Source: Pseudorasbora parva (lineage: Eukaryota; Chordata; Actinopteri; Cypriniformes; Gobionidae). From it: a DNA stretch of 64,000 nucleotides. Below the pieces are notes generated by a model that did no database searches, was not told where the DNA came from, and saw only the letters and a program-made list of their open reading frames with translations. The stretch covers positions 19,803,950 to 19,867,949 of the forward strand of contig NC_090177.1 of assembly GCF_024679245.1 (NCBI RefSeq). Direction: 5' to 3'. The stretch's first letter is position 1; each line of letters opens with the position of its first letter. Both the position numbers and the translations under genes were made by a program. Below are positions 11,040 to 21,514 of this stretch, piece after piece.

Positions 11040-14000
11040 TCACATATGCCTTGTGGGCCATGGGTGGCCCACTTGGCCTTCATCACATTTACCTAGGCAG
11101 AGACAGCCATGCCCTTCTTTGGATACTGACCTTTGGTGGTTTTGGCATCGGCTGGGCAAGGGAGTTCTTCCGTATCCCATCGTATGTGAGCGACGCCAAC
11201 CATGAAGCAGAGAGAGCCCATGCTAGACATCCACGTGCCACCCCACCACCAGCAGTAGGTCTGATTCGGTTTGCCGGACAGATTTGCGTTGGTATTTACT
11301 TTGGCTCAGTGGCTTTAATAAGCCTCAGTTCTCTTAGCTTCTTCTACTTCCTAGTGCTGCCATTGAGCATAGGTGCAGGTGTGCATCTGGTGTCCTCTGT
11401 GGGCCAGCAGACATCAGACCTTCAAAAGACCCTTGTTTCATGCGTCATCACGTCATCCATCTTCTACGGCAGCAATCTCTCTCCTCTGCCCATCAGCATA
11501 GCTGCCAGTGTTACCGCTGCGCAGCACAGCATGTTCAAACCTCTGAGGCCAGAGCCACTGGGTGAGATGCACTATGTAAATTTTGGTTACACTTTACAAT
11601 AAGGTCTCATTTGTTATACTTAATGCATTAACTAACATTACCTTTTTTAAGTCACCATTAACAATTCTTGTTTTTTATGGAATGTTGCATAAATGTTGTT
11701 TTCTTTCAAATTCATGTGCCCTTCCTGACCCTTTGCAATGACAACGGGTGGGACAATGTCACTCACATGAGATCACAGCAATAGAAAACCATAATGTTCC
11801 AATGATCCAATCAGATGGACAAAATCAAGTCCCGCTCTACAATTTTTCTTGTTCGAGAAGCCTTTTCACCTGGATATAATGTCACAATATAGGGAAGAAA
11901 AGAAAATCACAACTTCCATTTCATGGCTACTTAAATGTTACTTAATAAAAAAAATTATTCATGTTAGTTCACAGTGCATTAACTGATTGTTACACTGTAA
12001 AAACAATACAGGTCTCCAACTGAAAATGTTCTAGTGACTGATCACATGTAAATATTCAATTGAAGACCTGCATTTTTTTTTTTACACTGTTTAACAGATG
12101 CAACTTTTGATCTTAAAATGTATTAGTAAATGGTGAGATTAACAACAATAATAATATTATTAACTAATAATTAATATTAATAAATGCTGTAGAATTGTTA
12201 TTCGTTGTCAGATCATTTTAAATAATGAATTTAACAAATATTAAGAAATTAAACCATATTGTAAAGTGTTGCCCACATTTTATACAGTAGTGGCCAAAAG
12301 TGATGTCTTGCCTAGGAAAATTGTCATCTTCACACTTTATTATTATTATATATTTTTTTGTTAAAGATTATGTAAGCATATTGCGTAGTTGTGCAGGCAT
12401 GGACTCCACTAGACCTCTGAAGGTGTGCTTTGGTATCTGGCACCAAGATGTTAGCAGCAGATTTTTAAGTCCTATAAGTTGTGAGGTGGGGCCTCCATGG
12501 ATCAGACTTCTTTGTTCAGCACATCCCACAGATGCTCGATTGGATTGAGATCTCCGGAATTTCGAGGCCAAATCAACACCTCAAACTCGTTGATGTGCTC
12601 CTCAAACCATTCCTGAACCATTTTCACTACCAGCTCATTATCCTGCTGAAAGATGCCACAGGCACCAGGGAATACCGTCTCCATGAAAGGTCTTTCATGA
12701 ATGCAAGAATGCTTAGGGAGGTGCTATGGGTCAAAGTAACATCCATATAGATGGCAGGACACAAGGTTTCCCAGAATATTCCCCAAAGCATCACACTGCC
12801 TCTGCCGGCTTGCCTTCTTCCTATAGTGCATCATGGTGCCATGTGTTTCCCAGGTAAGTGACTTACACGCACCTGGCCATCAACGAAATGTGAAAAAAAA
12901 ATGTAATTCACCAGACAAGACTACCTTCTTCCATTGCTCCGCAGTCCAGTTCTTGTGCTCACTTGCCCACTGTTGGCACTTTCTGCAGTGGACAGGGGTC
13001 AGCATGGGCATCCTGACTGGTCTGCGGCAATGCAGCCTCATACGCAACAAACTGCGATGCACTGTGTATTCTGACATCTTTCTATCAGAACCAACTATAA
13101 CTTCTTGAGCAATTTGAGATATAGTGGCTCATCTGTTTGATCGGACCACACAGACTAGCCTTCGCTCCCCACGTGCATCAAAGAGCCTTGGCCACCCCTG
13201 ACCCTGTCGCTGGTTCATCACTGTTACTTTCTTGGACCACTTTTGATAGATACTGACCACTGCAGACCGGGAACACCCCACAAGATGCTCTGACCCAGTC
13301 ATCTAGCCATCACAATTTGGGCCTTGTCAAACTCAAATTATTATGCTTGCCCATTTCCCCTGCTTCAAACACATCAACTTTGAGAACAAAATGTTCACTT
13401 GCTGTCTAATATATCCCACCCACTAACAGGTGCCGTGATGAAGAGATAATCAGTGTTATTCACTTCACCTGTCAGTGGCTATAATATTATGCCTGATCTG
13501 TGCATATATTTCCCTCATATTTTAATGGTTTAACTTTTAGGGTCATTAAAAAACAAATATCCCCTCCGGACATCACTTTTGGCCAATGTGTGTCAGTCTG
13601 AAGTCTTACCTTTGAGTTACATCATGTGCAATTAATGTTTAATTAACCCCATTTGTGTCAATCTTCCCAAGGGCCTCGCCTGTATCGTCTAAGTTTAGGT
13701 GTGCTGGCTTTCTCGGCTCCGCTGGGATACTGTGTTTTCCACAACACCACAGCCACTTTGTACTACATATCAGACTGTATAGCAGCCCTGCTTGATTTCT
13801 TCTGGTTCCTTCCATGGCTCAAAGGACTCCTGGAGTATTTTCTGCTGTTGCCATATCGACTGTTATGTGTCCTGACAGGAGGGGGCTTCTACGAGGAAAG
13901 CTGGAGGAAGATACTGGATATAATTCTTAATGAGTATAGTAAAAAAGAACTGGAGGCACTTAAGGTGAGTTCAGTAAACAGGTTATATCACATTTATAGT

Positions 14001-14244
14001 TTTTACTTTGCAGTATTTTACTAATAATCAGAAGGTAAATACATTTTTTCCTTATAATCAGGTACTATCATTGCCAGACGAAGCTTCTCTGGAGGAGGTC
14101 ACTCGCAACTACAGGGAACTGGCTAAAGTGTGGCACCCAGATCACAACCCCAAGCGGCAAGCAGAGGCACAACAGATGTTTATTCAAGTCCAGGAGGCAT
14201 ATGAGATCCTTCTCGAAAGACATAAGACACGACGGACAAAATGA
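11021..14244 (+). CDS. dnajc22: DnaJ homolog subfamily C member 22 (TM2 + C-terminal J domain)
   Basis: Three coding exons are joined: 11021-11561 (GTGAGA donor), 13672-13964 (GTGAGT donor) and 14062-14244, giving 338 aa. The human protein is about 341 aa. The protein starts MAKKLLITYALWAMGGPLGL followed by HHIYLGRD and FGIGW, a TM2-type double transmembrane module. Further hydrophobic segments follow, and it ends in a J domain (about residues 275-335) with the HPD motif at 303-305 (KVWHPDHNP). DNAJC22 is the vertebrate counterpart of Drosophila Wurst, a membrane DnaJ protein linked to clathrin-mediated endocytosis in airway epithelium; the J domain should stimulate Hsp70 ATPase. Exon 2 resumes PRLYRLSLG, matching the family. 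An overlapping out-of-frame upstream ATG lies 8 nt before the start. Intron 1 is crowded with transposons. Identity is from remembered family sequence and is strong across all exons. Confidence 0.95.
11584..12273. mobile_element. MITE with GGTTACACTTTACAATAAGG termini
   Basis: The left end is GGTTACACTTTACAATAAGG and the right end is CCATATTGTAAAGTGTTGCC, an imperfect inverted pair enclosing about 690 bp of AT-rich DNA without coding capacity. It begins only 22 bp after the dnajc22 exon 1 donor. The terminal motif is shared with the foldback element at 28833-29645 and the short element at 46120-46316. Confidence 0.75.
12285..13592 (-). mobile_element. Tc1/mariner-like transposon, degenerate, in dnajc22 intron 1
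   Basis: The termini are an inverted pair: GTGGCCAAAAGTGATGTC on the left (about 12290) and GACATCACTTTTGGCC on the right (about 13569-13584), with TA beside the left end. The interior reads as a decayed Tc1-family transposase on the minus strand: a C-terminal piece with IFQQDN, DLNPIEHLWDVLN, LLLTSWCQIP and GLVESMP is interrupted by frame changes. It starts about 10 bp after the adjacent MITE, so the intron was hit twice. Confidence 0.85.
12368..13077 (-). pseudogene. Tc1-like transposase remnant
   Basis: Fragments in at least two frames: 12684-12502 covers FQQDN to NPIEHLWDVLNKEV; 12571-12368 covers the last part through FRGLVESMPAQLRNML; 13077-12880 carries a more N-terminal piece (RSLLRMRLHCRRPVRMP, WTAEQWKKVVLSGE). 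In intact family members these are consecutive, so frameshifts and stops have inactivated it. Confidence 0.8.
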
Positions 14245-14345
14245 TCTTCTGGGGAAGAGGAAATATTCCCTTTAGAAGGCTCACATTTAACTTTAACATT
14301 TCCCCCCTAAAGTTAATCTGGTGTAATAAACTTGAAACTTTTTAA
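14245..14345 (+). terminator. dnajc22 3' UTR and poly(A) signal
   Basis: AATAAA at 14325-14330 lies 81 bp after the stop codon and is followed by T-rich DNA. This makes a short 3' UTR likely. Confidence 0.7.
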
Positions 14346-14739
14346 ACAAAAGAGTTTTTTATTTTTGTTCAGAGAAATTCTCCTCCGAGGCGGACTACTT
14401 AGGATTCCCTGCCATCTTGTGGTAACATTAGGTATTAACAGAGTTGTTTTTTTATTCTTATACAGGGGTCTTCCTCAGTGTCGTTTGTCAAACTTTTTTA
14501 TATTATATATTAAATATATTCATATTTATATTAAACAAAATGTACACATCATTAGTAAAAATTCAATATATAAATACACTACCCCCACTTTAAAATGTAT
14601 GAAATAAAATTAATGTGTATGACTAAGTAGCCTAAATGAGTAAATTATAAGTAAAAGTCTCAGTAAGTATATGACCGTACATCAAAACAGAGTAGTATTA
14701 AATCCAACACTTAATGTGCAAAAAATTACATTAATTAAA

Positions 14740-15530
14740 AATAGCCAGTCACTTTGCAAAGTGTGAATCTAAAATAGAATATAAATAATGTAGGCCTATA
14801 ATAATAATAATAATAACAGCAACTACAACAACAATCACGCTAATTAATGGATTACATATTTAGGATATCCTTAATATAGGCCTATATTTTTTTTTCTTTT
14901 TCTAACACATTCAACAAAATTCTTACAAATAGACAAATATTGCCTGTGTGACACAATAATTAAATTCCTTACAATTATTAAATAGCTTGAAGAAAATTGT
15001 ATTTATGATAAATCTTAGTAAACACGTCAGTCACTTTATTAAAATAAAAACAACTATAATAATTACACTAATTGATGGTTTAAAAATGTATAATATCATT
15101 AATGTGGGCCTTACAGCGGAGCGGGTAATACAGTGGGTAAAAAAATAAAATAAAATAAAAAAAGAATTCCCACAAATATTACCAGTTCAACGCAGAGAAA
15201 TAATTAAATTCCTTAAAAATATTAAATTGCTTAAAATAAAAAGGTTTTACTCATGATAAATTGTAGTTAATACATCAGTCACGTTATCAAAATAATAAAA
15301 ATAACAACAATAATAATCACACTAATTATTTGTTTAAAAATGTAGGCCTACAATATATTTTATGTAGGCCTAGCTTATCTATTTTTTCTAATTCATAGAA
15401 AATTAATTTTCTAACACATTCAACAAAAATTCCCACAAATAGACAAATATTTCCTGTTTGACACAGAGAAAGAATACAATACGAGCATTAAATAGCTTGA
15501 AGGAAGTTCTATTAATATATAATATATAAT
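14740..15530. repeat. Imperfect tandem repeat, unit about 250-280 bp
   Basis: The landmark CAGTCAC(T/G)TT(A/T/G) recurs near 14747, 15027 and 15277. A second landmark, CACAAATA-ACAAATATT-type sequence followed by GACACA/CGCAGAG, recurs near 14904, 15160 and 15411. AATTAAATTCCTTA and GATAAAT lie at matching places in successive units. At least three units are recognisable. AT-rich, no coding capacity, between dnajc22 and the ikzf4 promoter. Confidence 0.6.
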
Positions 15531-15545
15531 AAATAACAACAACAA

Positions 15546-15633
<88 letters not shown>

Positions 15634-15640
15634 TAATAAT
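15546..15640. repeat. (CTA)n / (TAA)n compound microsatellite
   Basis: About 14 CTA units pass directly into about 15 TAA/ATA units, ending near 15632. Confidence 0.95.
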
Positions 15641-15679
15641 ACAAATGTGTCGTTTGTAGCTTTTGCGTTTCTTTTTATT

Positions 15680-16480
15680 TCCTAACCTGTAGCATGAGGA
15701 TCGATGCATTCGATAATCCCTCCCAATCATGGATTTGAGAGACAGTTTTTCGGTTATAGGTTATTCGGGCCTGTATCCCGGCATGGGCCCGGAAGTTGTT
15801 TGGGGTTTCAGGTAAAAGATCCCGGAGATGCTGCCTTCGCTAGAGAAAACAAACGGCGTTTCTGCTGTATAAATATTGCAATCACAGTCGATCGTCAGGT
15901 AAGAAAATATACTCGCCGTGCTAAATCAATAGCTGTTATTCAAGGAAAGTGACATTATGCCAGGTAACTATGCTCGGATTGGGAGGGTTTACACGGCTAG
16001 ACTCATCTGTCGAGTGCTGGGTGCCATAGCAACGCCAACGGGCTCTCAGGAAACATAATTCCGCTTTAGTTTGTCACGTCTAAAAATTGACTGTAATTTA
16101 CGACCGGAGGCTGCCGATCGGATTGCGTTGTCAGCAAGGCTTGCTCTTTCGTTTGTGAGTTAGTTTAGCGACGTCTTCGCCTTATTGGGAGCTGTCACGT
16201 CTCGTTAGCTGGTTAGCAGCGGTGGCTAGCTAGTGTTGCTCCAGACTGACAGGATTGACATGATTCTGCGTGCTGTCAGTCCTCCTCTGCAGCGCGATGG
16301 TGTATGTAAAGTTACTAAACATACGAGGGCTTGTGCACGATGATCTTGTTCTCGTTTTCTGGTATGACTGCAGACAGAAAGGGCTGTTTCGATTATTGCG
16401 TTAATTAGACTCATTGACAGCTCTGTGAATACACGAGATCTGCCTGTTGCAGCTGTGAATGCTTTTTGTCTCACACGACA
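15680..16480 (+). promoter_or_regulatory. Probable ikzf4 promoter and noncoding first exon
   Basis: A CpG-containing, less AT-rich stretch about 1.5-2.3 kb upstream of the first ikzf4 coding exon. A consensus donor CAG|GTAAGAA at 15898/15899 would end a noncoding exon lying about 15690-15898. GTGCCATAGCAAC at 16021-16033 resembles an RFX X-box. The exon is inferred from composition, donor and position only. Confidence 0.45.
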
Positions 16481-17959
16481 CAATGTTGTTTTACATTTCC
16501 GAAGGCCTGTTTGTTATTATATCATACATTATTACGTACACCATAAAACGGATTTAAAATAATAACGCTATTTTGTAAGAGTTCATATTTATTATTAATT
16601 ATATTTATATTACTTTGTAATAAGAATGGTAAAGAAAGCAGCATGTCGTTTGTCATCTCATAGTATAACGGCTTCAGCCTACACCTGCTTTTTTTGACAT
16701 CTGAATGTGTTTAAACTACACCTATCTGTTATCCTTCAGTCAATTTTGACCCATATTACCGGTATTCACCATGAAAAAAATATATAAATAATTAAATTAC
16801 AGTACCAGAATAAGAGATAGGTACTTCAGAAGGACTTTTTATCTGGTCCCAATGTTCATTATAATACAAAAGCAATATGTTTTAAATTTTTACATTTGTG
16901 GATTATCTAGCAATCTGTGTAAAAAGAAATGTTGATGTGTTAAGTTCAATCACCTTTGGCATTTTATTATTTATTGCCTGTTTTAAAACACTGTGCATTA
17001 TTTTGCTGTTAGTAAATGTATGATGCATTTTTTTATCTCTAATTTTAGTTTATGTGTATTTCATAAGTCGTGATTGGTGCAGTTATTATACGAGTCAACT
17101 TTTCAAATTCATTAAACAAAAAGATGTATTCCCTTTTTGGTTTTTGTTGCCATGTAATGTTTTTTTTTTTTTTTTTTTTTAAACATACAATTGTACCCCA
17201 ATTAGTCTTTAACTCTACTATTTCCTATCATATAGCACTGTATGTGTGAGGGTGTAAATCTTAAACAATTTAAAAAGATTTTAGGGGTACATTTGATTTA
17301 AAAATTAAAGCTGCCCAGCATTCTGAAAGGATAAAGGTAAAAGGCTTTGAAACTGCCTCTTCAAATGCCGGTCATATTTGACCTCACATGAGTCAAATAG
17401 TCATTTTTATAAATATGAAATTATTTAATTTTAACGTGTGTTGCATTTAAAGGATATTTCCAATACCAAAGTGATAATATGTGGAAATGTCTGAGTAATA
17501 GCAAATCATAAAAACCCCTGCATTTGGCTTATTATCATCATTACTTTAGATGTCAGCCAGTGTTCTGATAGGTCTCAGGATAAAGGGAGGGCAGTTTCTT
17601 GCACAGTACGCCCTTCATTTCAGACTAAAATTCTATAGAATGGACACTCAATTCAGCTGTAGAGTTAGAAATGAGATCTTGACCAGTGTGCATATCAATT
17701 ATTCAGCTACTCAAACCGTGCAACCACACAGGAAAGGGAGATATAACAAACTGCAAGTGAACCAGCAAGTTTCTTCTTTTTTTCAGTTGAAATCAGATGA
17801 TCCAAATATATATATATGTATATGTGTGTTTTTGTGGTTTTTGAATGCACTGTATTATTGTAAAATGTATCAATGCACTTCTTTAAAAACTTGTTTTCCT
17901 ATTTGTTGGCAATGTTGAAATTGTAAGACAAATGTTTTTTGTATGATTTCTCGGTACAG
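16481..17959. other. ikzf4 upstream intron/spacer
   Basis: AT-rich DNA with a T run at 17161-17180. No exon recognised. An open frame at 17550-17918 has no family resemblance. Confidence 0.45.
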
Positions 17960-17971
17960 GCAGCTGGTGTG

Positions 17972-20900
17972 ATGATGAATGCTGACGATTGCAATGGCCG
18001 TTCGTACATGTCAGGTTTGGCCATTTTTAAACTTCTTCTTCTTTGTAGTTATTTTCATAGACATGCATTTAGCTAAATATAGTGGGTTCCAAATGTCACT
18101 GACCACACTGAAAATCTGGGACTTTAATTGAATTTATCCACTGCTATAATCCTCATGCCAGAATCCAGGATCTCCTAATCAGATTGTATTGAATTGTGCT
18201 GGTTAATTTCTTTGGGCAATTTCATTATTGAGCAAACTCTTTTGAAGACTTTTTTGAGTGGACGCAGGATCCATTTTAGAGTTTTTATCCAAAGCAAACT
18301 TATTTAGGTGTTTATTTTTTTTAATTTGTCTATTGTATTTTATTATTATATTTGAAACGCATTGATTAAAAAATACTTCCCCCCCCCCAAAGAATCAACT
18401 TAAACTTTTCCCTCAAATTGTTATGTTGATAATATAATTTCAAGTGGAAATTTTGCCTGAATTAAGAAAAATACAAAGATGTATTTGAACCCCATTGTTT
18501 GTGTTCCTTTTTTCAGGTAGTGGAGATTCTTCAACAGAGCGGGAGTTTTTTGCGGGGCTGAGAGGACCCACCGTAAGCACACCAAACAGTCAACAGTCCT
18601 CACCCAGTCGCTCTCTCAGTGGTCAGTGTCTGTCCATTAAACGCACTTTAACCTCTTAGTTTGAACAAGTTGTGCTTTAGGTAAATAAATGTACAACGTT
18701 CTCTCTGTGCCCAGCTAACTCCATCAAGGTGGAGCTCTACAGTGACGAGGAGGCGGCTGGTGCTCCACTGGCGGAAAGGAGAGTCGGGGAGAAAAATGAA
18801 GGATGGAAAGATGAAAAGGGCGAGTTGGCAGAAGATGGTGGAGTGGAGATGGTCGGAGGTACGCGAGGGCAGGCTGGGAGCGGCTGTGGAGAGATGGGTG
18901 GCTCTGAGCCCGCATCCCCTGGTCCCATTCGGCTACCCAATGGAAAACTTAAATGTGATATATGTGGGATGATCTGCATTGGACCCAATGTTCTAATGGT
19001 GCACAAACGCAGCCATACAGGTAAGTGTTTTTTGACTGAATCTTGTCAAAAAAAAAGATCAAACATATTTTAAAAAATGTCAGCTTGAAGATATGTGCTG
19101 CTGTTTTTTTGCGCCGGTGGGAAAACTGGTAGTCTTGGTCTCGGTAGGTGAGCGGCCATTCCAATGTAACCAGTGTGGGGCCTCCTTCACTCAGAAGGGC
19201 AACTTGCTGCGTCATATCAAGCTCCACTCTGGCGAAAAGCCCTTCAAATGTCCCTTTTGTAACTACGCCTGTCGTCGCCGTGACGCCCTGACAGGACACC
19301 TCCGCACCCACTCCGGTGAGCCTTTGTGATTTGAGAGAGGCCATTTGCGAGAAATAAAGAGAAGGAAGAAGAGAGAACTTTGTGGCTGGAAAATAAATGG
19401 ATGGAAAAGTGTGTGGGTTGGAAAAAGCCATTTTGATTTGCCACAGAGCATAAATGAATGTAGTCAAGGTCATGTAACCTATTTCTCTTTTAATGCAAGT
19501 GGTGATTATTTTTGCTGTCTAGAACTTCCTTTTAAACCTGTTGCTCTACTAGAGCCTGTGCAAGCAGACTAATAAGTGTGAATAGGACATTGTTAATCGG
19601 TTATATAATCAAGTCTTTTAGTCAAAAGAAATGCAGCGGTCTAGTATGACATTTAGAGTATTATGAAAACAGGATATCCTGCTTGTGTTTTTGAATGATG
19701 AAGAGCATTCACCTGTAGTGCCCGAGGTCCTTTGAATGAGAACGCAGATATTCAGAGAAATGACTTTATAGAATAATGAATTTCTCTGAAGTGACGCACA
19801 TCTCTAAAGCTAAATGGACAGATGCGGTCTACAGTTTTTTCCTCTTCTATAAATGTCATAGATGAGTGGCGTGTCATTTCGTTTTTGGGGAAATTGTGAC
19901 AAGGGAAATTCTGTGGTCTGACGAATCCTGTACCAGTAATTAGAGTATTCTTCTGTAATTATATTGGAAATATTAAATTATATATAATCAATATATTTAT
20001 ATTGATTAACATTATATTTATATATTATCTGTCATATATAATATATTCATTTTTAACTTTATTATATAGTAACACCTTCAATACTGTATTAGTAATGTTT
20101 ATGTTTACGTAACACATAAATAAGGTGTGTGAGATGCATTCATATTCTCCCTCCGCGTTATTCCAGTGTCCTCCCCTACAGTAGGGAAGCCCTACAAGTG
20201 CAGTTACTGTGGCCGTAGCTACAAGCAGCAGAGCACCCTGGAGGAGCACCGTGAACGCTGCCACAGCTACCTACAGAGTCTGGACCACCAGCCTGCTCAT
20301 AACGCCCAGCCTGCACACGGTAATTCCATATTTACGGATACAAATGCTAGGGAGGTCAAAACGAGCAGTACTAAAATGGATGATGATATTGGCCTTTCTG
20401 CAGTATCTGTAGGATCAATTTAATTAGTTACCCAAATGCTGCCTGACAGGCGGCTGCTTTCGAAAGCTCAGTGTTATCGCGCGCACGCTCTGTGAAGATC
20501 ACAGCTGGTGATGTTGCTGCGTACTTGAATGGTCCAAAGCACTTCTTGATTAAAATACATGCCTTGGAGAGGTATTATTGTAAACAGAGAATCAAAACAG
20601 GTGGTTATGTGCAAAAAATTTTTACTGTTCTGTAGGCCTTAGCTCAAATGTAACCTAGTATAACTGCTGCTGTCTCTTATGTTGTTAATGCTTGTTTTAA
20701 ATACAGAGCTGTTATTCAAACTCTGACAGCATTGAATCAATTTTAATGTATATAACTAATGATCATACATTTAAGACTGTGCAAAACTACGGGTCAAAAG
20801 TTTTGAAAGCACATTTTTTTACTGAAAAAAAGACTATATTGATCAAAAGTAACAGTAAAGACATTTATATTATTACAAAAAAGTCTAAATGCTGTGCTTC

Positions 20901-21446
20901 TGAACTTTTTATTCATCAAAGAATCGTGAAAATAATACTAAGAAAATAAATGTTTCTTGAGCAGCAAAAAACAACTAAAAAACAGTATTTAATATAGTTT
21001 CAATACCATATTAGTTATTGCTATGGTTTTAAAGTTGGTGTGAAATGTCACTAATTTCTTAATATTGTGACAACTCTAACACACACTATTGTATTATTAC
21101 ATGCTTCTGCATGTGTCTTCAGGTGAAGAGTCCCATAATGTGGAGATGATGTCTGAACCTCTGATCCAGTCCTCCTCAGAAAAGATGACCTTCATTGATC
21201 GGCTGGCCAATAGCATCACCAAGAGGAAGAGGTCTACACCCCAGAAGTTTCTGGGTAGGCCCATTTCTTTGAATTCCTATGCAGAACAGTGTTACCTGAG
21301 TTGTGAGCTTGTGAACTGTATGCAGCGAGAAACAATGATTTTTTTTTAAGTGATAAACGTGCACATTTATAAGGTCTGTGAAACTTAAATCAGTCTTTAT
21401 TAATATAATTTATTGATTGGTTGACAGTATGACAACGCGTTGTTAA

Positions 21447-21514
<68 letters not shown>

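Noticed and set aside
18949..19473. 174-codon minus-strand frame across ikzf4 exons
   Set aside because: Antisense shadow of zinc-finger coding sequence. The plus strand reads as conserved Ikaros fingers with correct splice sites.
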